This document shows, piece after piece, positions 6,121 through 14,581 of a stretch of 33,260 nt of DNA. The notes under the pieces were generated by a model. The model did no database searches and was not told the origin of the DNA. It saw only the letters and a program-made list of their open reading frames with translations. The translations under genes and the position numbers were made by a program. The stretch comes from Anaerolineales bacterium (GTDB lineage: Bacteria > Chloroflexota > Anaerolineae > Anaerolineales > Villigracilaceae): the NCBI GenBank assembly GCA_919902735.1, contig CAKKRM010000047.1, positions 1 to 33,260 on the forward strand. The letters run 5' to 3'. Positions within the stretch are counted from its first letter, which is position 1. Each line of letters starts with the position of its first letter.

Positions 6121-7388
6121 TGAAAAATTTCTCTGGCTACAAATGTTCACTTTGCGGCGCAGAATACCTGCAAGGACAGGTCACGTACACCTGCCCAAAA
6201 GACGGCGGGAATCTGGACATCATCCTTGATTACGAAACCATCAAAAAAAAATTCCAACCCGAAGATATAACTTCGCGGACTGAATCCTCGCTGTGGAGAT
6301 ACCTGCCTCTTTTGCCTGTTGACGAACCCGCAGGTGACTCTACTCCCTTGCACGCCGCAGGCTGGACGCCGGTATTTGCCCTGCCGCGATTGGCAGAGAA
6401 ACTACGCCTCAAACATCTCTGGCTGAAAGACGAGTCGCGCAACCCCACGGCATCCTTCAAAGACCGTGCCAGCGCAGTGGTGGTAACTCGCGCGCGCGAA
6501 TTGAAATCGGAGATCGTGGTGACTGCCTCCACGGGCAACGCGGGCGCGGCGCTGGCGGGTATGTCTGCCGCAGTGGGACAAAAGGCCGTGATCTTCGCGC
6601 CCAAATCCGCTCCGCAGGCGAAGGTGGCGCAACTGCTCATCTTCGGCGCGAAAGTCATTTTGGTGGATGGCGCCTACGATGATGCCTTCGACCTCACCAT
6701 AAAAGCCGCACAGGAATTTGGCTGGTATTGCCGAAACACGGGCTACAATCCATTTACTGCGGAAGGCAAAAAAACTGCCGCCTTTGAAATTTGGGAATGG
6801 TGGATCGAAGCGCATCGTGAATGGCATAAAAAAGACAGCGCGTTGGAAGATCATCCGCCATTGTCCATTTTTGTTTCTGTGGGGGATGGCAACATCATCT
6901 CCGGCATTCACAAGGGATTTAAAGACCTGCTGGCATTGGGTTGGATTCCAAACATGCCGCGCATCATCGGAGTGCAGGCCGAAGGTTCTGCGGCAATTGC
7001 AAACGCCTTCCATGCAAATACAGAAATCGTCACGCCTGTCTCTGCCGCGACGCTTGCAGACAGTATTTCCGTTGACCTGCCACGAGACGGAATCCGCGCG
7101 GTGCGGGCGGCGAAGGAAACAGGCGGCACGTACATCACAGTGACCGATGACGAGATCATCCAATCCATTGCGGAATTGGGCAGGATGGGAGTCTTTGCCG
7201 AACCTGCCGGGGCGGCGGCGTATGCCGGTCTGGTCAAAGCGGCAGGCTTGGGCGGGGTGGGAGGCGACGATCCCGTTCTTGTGTTGAATACAGGCAGTGG
7301 TCTCAAGGATGTCCGCGCGGCGATGCAGGCTGTTCCATCGGCTCCGATCATCGAACCTACTTTAGAGGCGGTAAAACGTATTTTATGA
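6120..7388 (+). CDS. thrC: threonine synthase
   Basis: Converts O-phosphohomoserine to threonine with PLP (422 aa). The PLP lysine is K115 in NPTASFKDRAS. ASTGNAGAALAG (phosphate-binding loop) follows, with NTGSGLKD near the C-terminus. The N-terminus carries a zinc-ribbon-like segment with C9-x2-C12 and C25, but the expected fourth Cys is Asp28 (CPKD), so metal binding there may be lost. It overlaps the next gene by four bases (ATGA) and is first in a three-gene operon. Confidence 0.93.
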   Translation: MKNFSGYKCSLCGAEYLQGQVTYTCPKDGGNLDIILDYETIKKKFQPEDITSRTESSLWRYLPLLPVDEPAGDSTPLHAAGWTPVFALPRLAEKLRLKHLWLKDESRNPTASFKDRASAVVVTRARELKSEIVVTASTGNAGAALAGMSAAVGQKAVIFAPKSAPQAKVAQLLIFGAKVILVDGAYDDAFDLTIKAAQEFGWYCRNTGYNPFTAEGKKTAAFEIWEWWIEAHREWHKKDSALEDHPPLSIFVSVGDGNIISGIHKGFKDLLALGWIPNMPRIIGVQAEGSAAIANAFHANTEIVTPVSAATLADSISVDLPRDGIRAVRAAKETGGTYITVTDDEIIQSIAELGRMGVFAEPAGAAAYAGLVKAAGLGGVGGDDPVLVLNTGSGLKDVRAAMQAVPSAPIIEPTLEAVKRIL

Positions 7389-8547
7389 AAACTCCCTGGG
7401 ATATTCCCTTTCGTTATATTGTTATGATTTTTCTGGCGATCTTCGCGCTGGCCGCATTATGGTATATCCGCGATGTGTTCAAGCCGTTGATCTCTGCCGG
7501 GCTGATGGCTTATTTTCTTAGCCCGGCTGTGAATTTTTTGGTTTTGCGCGCGCATATCCGCCGCAAGGTTGCCGCCAATATTGTTTATTTCGTAACATTG
7601 ATAGTTCTTATCGCTTTGCCGTTTACGATCCTGCCCGCATTGTTTGATGAGTTTCAAGGCATTATGACGGATTTGAATCGCACATTGAATCAAATGCAAA
7701 CTGTGCTTGTGGAGCCGCAGAAAATTGGCAACGTGAATTTATATCTTGGCGGTTTGATCCCGGCTATTCGTGAAAACCTGAATGCAGATATTGTGCCGCT
7801 GCCGGAAGATGCCCTGCGTGTGCTTGAAATTACTTCGCGCAACTTCCTCTGGCTGCTTGTGGTCCTCGTGACGGCGTATTATTTAATGACAGACTGGGAA
7901 CGATTGAAGAATTGGCTGATCCGTCTCGCGCCTGAGGAGGAACAGCCTGATATGGATCAGCTGTACCATGATATTCGAAAAGTATGGTCTTCCTACCTCG
8001 GCGGACAGATAAAATTAATCATTATCCTTGCGATTCTTTATTCTATTGTGTGGACCGCGATTGGTTTGCCCGGCGCGCTGGGGCTGGGGATATTGGCGGG
8101 ATTAATGAACTTGATTCCTGAGGTTGGCCCGGCTGGCGCCGCGATCTTTGCAACGACGGTTGCGCTTCTTGAAGGTTCAAATTTTTTCGAGATGCCAAAT
8201 TTCTTTTTTGCCATGCTAACTTTGGGTATCTATCTTTTGGTGAATACTTTTAAAACGGTCTGGCTTCAGCCGCGTGTGCTTGGGCATAGCGTTTTCCTGC
8301 ACGAAGGCCTGGTCTTTGTTGCCATTATTACAGCCATCGTGCTGCTGGGCGTGCTTGGAGTTTTGATCGTTGTTCCCCTGCTGGCGACTCTGGTTGTCGT
8401 TGGCCGTTACCTTCGCAGGAGATTGCTTGGCATGGCTTCGTTTGTAGAAAGAGAAGCGCTAACCGTTTCTGCTGACACCCTATCCGCTGAGCGGAGAAAA
8501 AATCCTCCCCGCTCTGCGCGGAAATCCAAAAAAACCAAACATACAAA

Positions 8548-8551
<4 letters not shown>
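7385..8551 (+). CDS. AI-2E family transporter (PerM-like membrane protein)
   Basis: This 388-aa integral membrane protein has several hydrophobic segments: an N-terminal pair (YIVMIFLAIFALAALWYI), a middle cytoplasm-facing part (MTDWERLKNWLIRLAPEEEQ), and a C-terminal block with the family's GLMNLIPEVGPAGAAI and LGVLIVVPLLATLVVV. The family includes TqsA (autoinducer-2 export) and sporulation or Na+/H+ roles, so the substrate cannot be inferred. The last 30 residues are basic (RKNPPRSARKSKKTKHTK). The gene overlaps both neighbours by ATGA. Confidence 0.88.
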
Positions 8552-9480
<929 letters not shown>

Positions 9481-9481
9481 G

Positions 9482-9526
9482 CAGTTATCAGTGAGCAGTT
9501 ATCAGTGAGCAGTTATCAGTGAGCAG
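9482..9526. repeat. tandem 14-bp repeat (CAGTTATCAGTGAG x3)
   Basis: Three perfect 14-bp units plus a further CAG lie directly after the GT2 stop and before the terminator hairpin. No function is evident. Related TGATTAC units occur at 11191-11218. Confidence 0.85.
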
Positions 9527-9564
9527 TCGTTGAATGTTTAACGTTAAACGTTCAACGACTTTTT
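9526..9564 (+). terminator. terminator of the thrC operon
   Basis: A 34-base near-perfect palindrome (one mismatch; outer arms GTCGTTGAA/TTCAACGAC, centre GTTTAACGTTAAAC) is followed by TTTTT. It is AT-rich but has the classic stem plus U-run form. Confidence 0.7.
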
Positions 9565-9583
9565 CATCCTTCATCTTTTTCCC

Positions 9584-10942
9584 ATGTCCCTCTCCTTCCT
9601 TCGTGACCGCGCCTTCCTCAAAGAAATGCTGGTGATCGCCGTCCCCATTTCATTTCAACAACTCATCAACGCCTCCCTCAACATGATCGACGTCATCATG
9701 GTCGGGCAATTGGGCGAAGCCTCCATTGCCGCGCTGGGTTTATCCAATCAGGTTTTCTTCGTTCTTATCCTTTTAATGTTCGGCACAACCAGCGGCATGG
9801 CCATTTTCACCGCGCAGTTTTGGGGCAAGCAGGAGATCGAACCCATCCGCAAAGTGTTGGGCATGAGCATCGTCACCACCTCGCTCATTGCCCTTGTTTT
9901 CACTCTCGCAGCCACCGTCATGCCGCGCACTGTTCTTGGCTTTTACACGAACGACAGCGCAGTGATCGAGATCGGCGCGCAATATCTTCGCATCGTTGGT
10001 TTCAGCTACATTCCCGTTGCCATCGCTACTTCCTACATTGCCGTCATGCGCAGCATTCAACTGGTGAGGATGACAGTCGTTGCAACGGTCAGCGCTTTGG
10101 TTTTCAAGACGATTCTCGGCTACATGCTGATCTTTGGCATTTGGATATTTCCCCCGCTTGGAGTTCGCGGCGCGGCGATTGGCACCGCCTCAGGCTGGAC
10201 CCTGGAACTGATTCTGCTCATCGGCTTTGTCTACGCCCAAAGGACTCCGCTCGCGGCTAACTTCGCCACGTTGTTTTCATTCCCAGCAGCCTTTTTTGCG
10301 CGGGTGTTGAAAACTACATTGCCCGCCATGGCAAATGAATTATTCTGGTCGGTGGGCATCACCACCTACAACGCCATTTACGCCCACATCGGCACTGATT
10401 CGATTGCCGCGATCAATATCAATGCGACAATGGAAGAGCTTGGCTTCGTGGTCTTTATGGGACTCGGCAATGCCTGCGCGGTGATGGTGGGCAACCGCAT
10501 TGGCGCAGGGAAAAAGGATGAAGCCTATGAAACCGTCCGCCGCGTCATCATTCTCAGCGTCTCCGCCGCGTGGATCGTCGGCCTGGTCGTCACTCTTTTG
10601 CGAGATACCGTTGTTGGGTTATATGATCTTTCCCCGAGCGGTATACACAACGTCCGCATGTTGATGTTGATGATGGCCTGTACTTTATGGATTCGCATGT
10701 TCAACTTTTCCACCTTCATTGGCGCGCTGCGGGCAGGCGGCGATACCCGCTTTGCGCTCGTCATGGAAATATGCTCCATCTGGCTGATTGGCGTCCCCGC
10801 CGCATATTTTGCGGCCTTCGTATTACGCCTGCCCGTCTATTACGTCTACCTCTTCGTAATTTTGGAAGAGATCGCCAAGGCCTTTGTGAGCGCATGGCGG
10901 TTCAGGTCAAAAAAGTGGATTCATGATCTGGTGAACATCTAA
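9584..10942 (+). CDS. MATE family efflux transporter
   Basis: This 452-aa protein has about 12 hydrophobic segments in two similar halves. The N-terminal half has the MATE signature region LINASLNMIDVIMVGQLGEA, and the second half has LGNACAVMVGNRIGAGKKDE. Members export organic cations, drugs or lipids using Na+ or H+ gradients; the substrate is unknown. No Shine-Dalgarno sequence is visible before the ATG, and an intrinsic terminator sits 20 bases upstream, so the promoter must overlap that short spacer or expression relies on read-through. Confidence 0.93.
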   Translation: MSLSFLRDRAFLKEMLVIAVPISFQQLINASLNMIDVIMVGQLGEASIAALGLSNQVFFVLILLMFGTTSGMAIFTAQFWGKQEIEPIRKVLGMSIVTTSLIALVFTLAATVMPRTVLGFYTNDSAVIEIGAQYLRIVGFSYIPVAIATSYIAVMRSIQLVRMTVVATVSALVFKTILGYMLIFGIWIFPPLGVRGAAIGTASGWTLELILLIGFVYAQRTPLAANFATLFSFPAAFFARVLKTTLPAMANELFWSVGITTYNAIYAHIGTDSIAAININATMEELGFVVFMGLGNACAVMVGNRIGAGKKDEAYETVRRVIILSVSAAWIVGLVVTLLRDTVVGLYDLSPSGIHNVRMLMLMMACTLWIRMFNFSTFIGALRAGGDTRFALVMEICSIWLIGVPAAYFAAFVLRLPVYYVYLFVILEEIAKAFVSAWRFRSKKWIHDLVNI

Positions 10943-10952
10943 TTCTGAACGA

Positions 10953-11073
10953 GGGGATTGCTCACCGCCACAGTTTCTAGTGCCCGAACAACTTAAAATT
11001 GATGGGTAAAAGCGGCGAAATTCAGCCACTTTTACCCTACATCTTCATGTTGTTCGGGTACTAGTCAATCCCC
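10953..11073. repeat. composite inverted-repeat element, 88 bp core
   Basis: The core runs from CTAG at 10977 to CTAG at 11064. Its arms are TGCCCGAACAAC (10981-10992) and GTTGTTCGGGTA (11049-11060), with inner arms GGGTAAAAG and CTTTTACCC. Outside it, GGGGATTG (10953-10960) and CAATCCCC (11066-11073) also pair. This suggests a MITE-like unit inserted in or framed by another repeat. GCAATGACGG at 11117-11126 is half of the palindrome seen at 18229-18274. There are no genes in 10943-11222. Confidence 0.65.
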
Positions 11074-11152
11074 ATTCGAGTACGATGTCGCCGCCAAAGA
11101 ACAAGAGTGGCTGCTCGCAATGACGGATGTATGGTTAGAGAATTAACAACAA

Positions 11153-11186
11153 AGACCTCCGAGCGCTTTGCGAAACTCGGAGGTCT
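11153..11186. terminator. bidirectional terminator between MATE gene and etfA
   Basis: The perfect 11-bp stem AGACCTCCGAG/CTCGGAGGTCT with a 12-base loop lies between the convergent MATE and etfA genes. U-runs are weak, so termination is inferred mainly from position. Confidence 0.5.
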
Positions 11187-11190
11187 GAAC

Positions 11191-11218
11191 TGATTACTGA
11201 TTACTGATTACTGATTAC
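11191..11218. repeat. tandem 7-bp repeat (TGATTAC x4)
   Basis: Four perfect units lie directly before the etfA stop codon region. It is a simple repeat with no function evident. Confidence 0.85.
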
Positions 11219-11222
11219 TGAT

Positions 11223-12245
11223 TTACTTCCCCAACTTCTTCTTCATCGCCTCAGTCAATGCTGGCAATATCTGGAACAAATCTCCAACCACACCGTATCT
11301 AGCTTGTTTGAAAATCGGCGCATCGGCATCTTTATTGATCGCCACGATGACTTTGGCATTGCGCATACCAACGAGATGTTGAATTGCGCCAGAGATACCG
11401 CAAGCGATGTATAAGTCAGGGGCAACGACTTTACCCGTTTGTCCAACCTGATGAGCATAAGTGATGTAGCCGCCGTCCACAGCCGCGCGGCTTGCGCCGA
11501 CTGCGCCACCGAGCAATTGAGCGAGGTCAGTGACAAGCGCAAAGCCTTGCTGGGCACGCCAGGTTTCGGCTTGCTTCTCATCCATGCCTGCGGGCGGGGT
11601 GAGGGACGGGTTGTTCGAAACGCCGCGTCCGCCAGAGACGATGACGCCTGCGTCGCCGAGATTCACTGCGCTTTCAGAAGCGGAGTAGCCTTCCACAGTG
11701 GACTTTGCTTCGCCAGCGGCGGGGACTTTCGTGATCGTGCCGCTCTTGCCTTCTTCGCGGTTCGGTTTCGGGAAAGCACGTCCGCGGATGGTTGCCATGA
11801 CAGGCTTGCCAGAGCACACGGTCTTTTCCAAAACTTTGCCTTCGTAAATGGGACGTGTGGCAATAAATGAATCGCTGTTCACTTCGAGAGCTGAAATATC
11901 GGTCAGCACGCCTGTGTTCAAATCGACAGCCGACATGGCAGCCATTTCACGGGTACGAGCAGTCGTCGGAAACAGGATCAGGTTCGGGCTTTGGGAAGAG
12001 GCGGCTGCGGCGAGCGAAGCGAGTGTGGAGGCATATGTCTCAGCGCGGTAATCTGTCAGCGAGGCATCATCCGCAACGAGGACTTCATCCGCGCCATATT
12101 CCACAGCGGCTTTCGCAACTTCATCAACACCAGTGCCGAAGACCAACGCGACGGCTGTGCCAAAACTTTTTGCGAGGCCGAGCGCTTCCCACGAGGCGGG
12201 CTGCACTTCGCCTTTGAAGTGATCGATATACACAAAAGTTTTCAT
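11223..12245 (-). CDS. etfA: electron transfer flavoprotein subunit alpha
   Basis: The protein is 340 aa. The C-terminal FAD domain has the ETF-alpha signature LYIACGISGAIQHLVGM followed by AINKDADAPIF, and SGGRGVS precedes it. With EtfB it carries electrons from acyl-CoA and other dehydrogenases to ETF:quinone oxidoreductase (or to a bifurcating partner) in the cytoplasm. The gene starts inside the etfB stop (ATGA overlap). No dehydrogenase or EtfQO is adjacent, so the electron donor is unknown. Confidence 0.95.
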   Translation of the reverse strand: MKTFVYIDHFKGEVQPASWEALGLAKSFGTAVALVFGTGVDEVAKAAVEYGADEVLVADDASLTDYRAETYASTLASLAAAASSQSPNLILFPTTARTREMAAMSAVDLNTGVLTDISALEVNSDSFIATRPIYEGKVLEKTVCSGKPVMATIRGRAFPKPNREEGKSGTITKVPAAGEAKSTVEGYSASESAVNLGDAGVIVSGGRGVSNNPSLTPPAGMDEKQAETWRAQQGFALVTDLAQLLGGAVGASRAAVDGGYITYAHQVGQTGKVVAPDLYIACGISGAIQHLVGMRNAKVIVAINKDADAPIFKQARYGVVGDLFQILPALTEAMKKKLGK

Positions 12246-13030
12246 AGCACTTTCTCCGCGATGATTTTGTCGGCAAGTTTTTCGGCGATCTCGGCGGGGG
12301 TTTCACCAGTGATCATTTCGGTGGCGGTTTCCTGCGCGGGCGGGTTCATCAACTCGGCGCGGGTCACGATGGCTGCGGGTGCGGCGATCCCCAGATCACC
12401 AAGCGACCAAACGGGGATGGTGGCTTTCGACGCTTTGCGGATGCCCATGAATGACGGGTAGCGCGGCTCGCCAATGCTTTGTACGACGCTCAACACCGCG
12501 GGCAGGTTTGCCTTCATGGATTGTCTGCCTTCTTCGAGGACTCGTTCAACCGTTACGCTTCTTTCTTCGACTTTGACCTGCCCTGCCAACCCAAGCATTG
12601 GCCACCCGAGGACTCTGGCTGTTTGCGCAGGGGTCAGACCCGCGCCATTGTCCAGTGTCTGCCGACCGAAGACAACCATATCCGCGCCGCCGATCTTTTG
12701 GATCGCCGCCGCGAGCACTTTCGCTGCGCCGACGGTGTCGAGGTTTTCGAGAGCCGCGTCTGAGACGAGGACGGCTTCATCCGCGCCCATGGCGAGGGCA
12801 TGTTTGAGCGCGTCTCTCGCGGACTCAGGTCCGATGCACAAGGCTGTGACCGTGCCGCCCGCGGCTTCCTTCTGCTGAAGCGCGCCTTCGACTGCATACT
12901 CGTCGAACGGGTTGATGACCAGCGGCGCGTCCCCCCAGGATACCTGCCCGACCTTACCATCCCCTGTGGGGACGGCTTTTACTTTCGCCTCCGAGTCAGG
13001 GACTTGCTTGATACATGCGATGATTTTCAA
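12242..13030 (-). CDS. etfB: electron transfer flavoprotein subunit beta
   Basis: The protein is 262 aa, beginning MKIIACIKQVPDSEAKVKA, the usual EtfB opening. AMGADEAVLVSD and FGRQTLDNGAGLTPAQTA are the nucleotide-binding regions. The start codon is TTG at 13030, chosen because AAGGAG lies six bases upstream and the family's N-terminus begins there. It is the first gene of a two-gene operon with etfA. Confidence 0.94.
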   Translation of the reverse strand: MKIIACIKQVPDSEAKVKAVPTGDGKVGQVSWGDAPLVINPFDEYAVEGALQQKEAAGGTVTALCIGPESARDALKHALAMGADEAVLVSDAALENLDTVGAAKVLAAAIQKIGGADMVVFGRQTLDNGAGLTPAQTARVLGWPMLGLAGQVKVEERSVTVERVLEEGRQSMKANLPAVLSVVQSIGEPRYPSFMGIRKASKATIPVWSLGDLGIAAPAAIVTRAELMNPPAQETATEMITGETPAEIAEKLADKIIAEKVL

Positions 13031-13057
13031 GATGTACTCCTTGTAGAAATTCTTTTT

Positions 13058-13129
13058 ACCACGAAGGGTTACAAAGTGTCACGAAGGTTTAATGCTTTTC
13101 CTTTGTGTACCTTTGTGACACTTTGTGGT
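13058..13129. repeat. imperfect long inverted repeat upstream of etfB
   Basis: ACCACGAAG with ACAAAGTGTCACGAAGG (13058-13087) pairs imperfectly with CCTTTGTG...CTTTGTGGT (13100-13129). It lies between the end of the 94-aa gene and etfB and could end the upstream transcript. Similar CACGAAG-type sequence recurs in the gyrA leader. Confidence 0.5.
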
Positions 13130-13137
13130 TTTATTTT

Positions 13138-13422
13138 TTATCCTAAATACGCCATCACTACAAAAACATCCATTCCCACAACTGCCACAATGCCGATCAG
13201 GCTGAAAATCTTTTGCTCAACTTCCCAGCCCTTGCGGTTTTTCAATCGCATGAGGAAGAACTCTTTGAACGGCATGGGAGAGCGGGTGAGGCTGTTGTAA
13301 AGGTCTTGATAATATTTTTCTGTGTTGAACCACAGCCTGAAGGTGTTCGAGAGGAAGATCAGGCTGAAAAGAAGGAAGGCGAGTAGAAATCCGAGGGGAG
13401 GTTGTTGAAGGGAAAGCATCAT
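13138..13422 (-). CDS. small membrane protein, 94 aa, hypothetical
   Basis: There is one hydrophobic segment near the N-terminus (PLGFLLAFLLFSLIFLSNTF) and one at the C-terminus (IFSLIGIVAVVGMDVFVVMA), with a basic cytoplasmic middle (FFLMRLKNRKGWEVE). It resembles no family I know. It overlaps the upstream 95-aa gene by four bases (ATGA), so the two are co-translated. Confidence 0.7.
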   Translation of the reverse strand: MMLSLQQPPLGFLLAFLLFSLIFLSNTFRLWFNTEKYYQDLYNSLTRSPMPFKEFFLMRLKNRKGWEVEQKIFSLIGIVAVVGMDVFVVMAYLG

Positions 13423-13706
13423 TTGAAACTTGATTGGCTGATGATCTTGCCGGTTTTCAAGTCCAATTCGCAGAAAAGACCATCGGTGGTGAAGGTGGAA
13501 AGGGTGAAATCTTCATTCAGTTTTATGCGTGTATAGAGGGATCGCGATTCTGGTTTCTCCGCCTTCCAAACGACGGTTCCATCTGGAGTGACAAGATATA
13601 GATTGGATTCTTTGAATGGGAATCCACTGTGGTTTTCAAGGATGATATTCCCATCGCTTGTTTGGATCGTTTTTTCGATATGGGTAAAGAGAGGTCGGAT
13701 TTCCAT
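13419..13706 (-). CDS. hypothetical protein, 95 aa, beta-strand rich
   Basis: Soluble, with alternating strands: NLYLVTPDGTVVWKAEKP, then LNEDFTLSTFTTDGLFCELD and LKTGKI. This recalls one or two blades of a beta-propeller (PQQ-like or WD-like), but it is too short for a full propeller. No family assigned. It is the first gene of a two-gene operon with the 94-aa membrane protein, behind the promoter at 13776-13804. Confidence 0.7.
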   Translation of the reverse strand: MEIRPLFTHIEKTIQTSDGNIILENHSGFPFKESNLYLVTPDGTVVWKAEKPESRSLYTRIKLNEDFTLSTFTTDGLFCELDLKTGKIISQSSFK

Positions 13707-13775
13707 AAATTTTATCCTTGCGCCATGCTATGGAGGGGGAGTCCATGCGTGAATTTCTCGGTCTGATATTTTCGT

Positions 13776-13813
13776 ATTATATCCCAATACTTACAAACCT
13801 ACCGCTCGGTAGG
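13776..13813 (-). promoter_or_regulatory. promoter with TetR-like operator for the 95/94-aa gene pair
   Basis: On the minus strand, TATAAT lies at 13781-13776. The perfect palindrome CCTACCG-CT-CGGTAGG (13798-13813) covers the -35 position at 17-base spacing. CTACCGnnCGGTAG-type palindromes are typical TetR-family operators. No TetR gene is in the window. The leader to the ATG at 13706 is about 60 bases. Confidence 0.5.
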
Positions 13814-13841
13814 GAGATTTGGACAGACTTTCCTGTAGAAT

Positions 13842-13878
13842 AAAAAAAGCCCGACGCGTTTTCGATGTGCGTCGGGCT
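13842..13878 (-). terminator. intrinsic terminator of the 38-aa gene
   Basis: The stem AGCCCGACGC (13848-13857) / GCGTCGGGCT (13869-13878) has an A-run at 13842-13848 on the plus strand, which is a U-run on the minus strand. It is strong and correctly oriented for a leftward transcript. Confidence 0.85.
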
Positions 13879-13899
13879 AGGGGATGGGATGGTCATCCG

Positions 13900-14016
13900 T
13901 CATTTCTCTTGAACTCCCATGTTGCTGAGTTCATCCGGGCTGTATTGGGCAACGAACAAATCCGAGCCAGCCAGGGCGAGCAATAGCAAGGTGACCACTA
14001 CTGCGAGTACAAACAT
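13900..14016 (-). CDS. small membrane protein, 38 aa
   Basis: ATG at 14016 follows AAAGGAG with eight bases between. The product starts MFVLAVVVTLLLLALAGSDL, a single hydrophobic helix, then a polar tail (FVAQYSPDELSNMGVQEK). It ends in TGA at 13900, and a strong terminator follows 22 bases later. A good ribosome site, a membrane helix and a private terminator make it a likely real, independently transcribed microprotein. I know no family for it. Confidence 0.7.
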   Translation of the reverse strand: MFVLAVVVTLLLLALAGSDLFVAQYSPDELSNMGVQEK

Positions 14017-14161
14017 GATACAACTCCTTTCTTTGATAAATACTATAACGATTCCTGGAGACAAAAGATACATCCCCTATCAGTACTGTAATGGAATCAC
14101 AATACATTTTTGAAAGGGACGAAAAGATAACGAATGATCGATCAATTTTGTTCCGTCCTTA

Positions 14162-14189
14162 TTGACATTCCAATTATTTGAGATAAAAT
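14162..14189 (+). promoter_or_regulatory. promoter of tRNA-Leu
   Basis: TTGACA at 14162-14167 and TAAAAT at 14184-14189 are 16 bases apart. The start would be near 14196, about 17 bases before the mature tRNA. Confidence 0.75.
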
Positions 14190-14212
14190 ACAACCCGCCA
14201 ACAAAATGACAT

Positions 14213-14296
<84 letters not shown>

Positions 14297-14304
14297 CTAC
14301 AATC

Positions 14305-14331
14305 GAGACCTGCTTAGGCGGGTCTCTTTTT
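14305..14331 (+). terminator. terminator of tRNA-Leu
   Basis: The 9-bp stem GAGACCTGC/GCGGGTCTC (one G-U pair) with loop TTAG is followed by TTTTT. Confidence 0.85.
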
Positions 14332-14464
14332 GTTTTGTGTATGGCTACAGGGAGTTTTTGTCACAGAGTTCACAGAGGAAAAAGAGGTGATGGGTTTTCT
14401 CAAAAACTCTGTGGCTTCTGAGGCTGTTGCGTGGCTCTCTGCGGCACAGAAAATGGACAGGGGT

Positions 14465-14472
14465 GGTATAAT
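14465..14472 (+). promoter_or_regulatory. extended -10 promoter of gyrA
   Basis: TGGTATAAT is an extended -10 element (TGn-TATAAT at 14467-14472). No good -35 is seen. Apart from this, bases 14332-14507 contain only degenerate ACAGAG/CTCTGTG repeats and no gene. Confidence 0.5.
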
Positions 14473-14507
14473 TGCACTATAAATAAGAGCTTCTTTCATC
14501 TAATGCG

Positions 14508-14541
14508 GACACGAAGTTTCCCCCCATCTTCGTGTCTTTTT
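14508..14541 (+). terminator. terminator-like hairpin in the gyrA leader
   Basis: The 9-bp stem GACACGAAG/CTTCGTGTC with an 11-base loop is followed by TTTTT at 14537-14541. It lies downstream of the apparent promoter and 40 bases before the gyrA ATG. It could act as an attenuator or end a short leader RNA. Confidence 0.6.
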
Positions 14542-14581
14542 ATGCCAGTTTGACGATTTTTTCCACATTGAAGGACACTTT

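Noticed and set aside
9482-9526. CRISPR-like array
   Set aside because: Only three contiguous 14-bp units without spacers; it is a simple tandem repeat.
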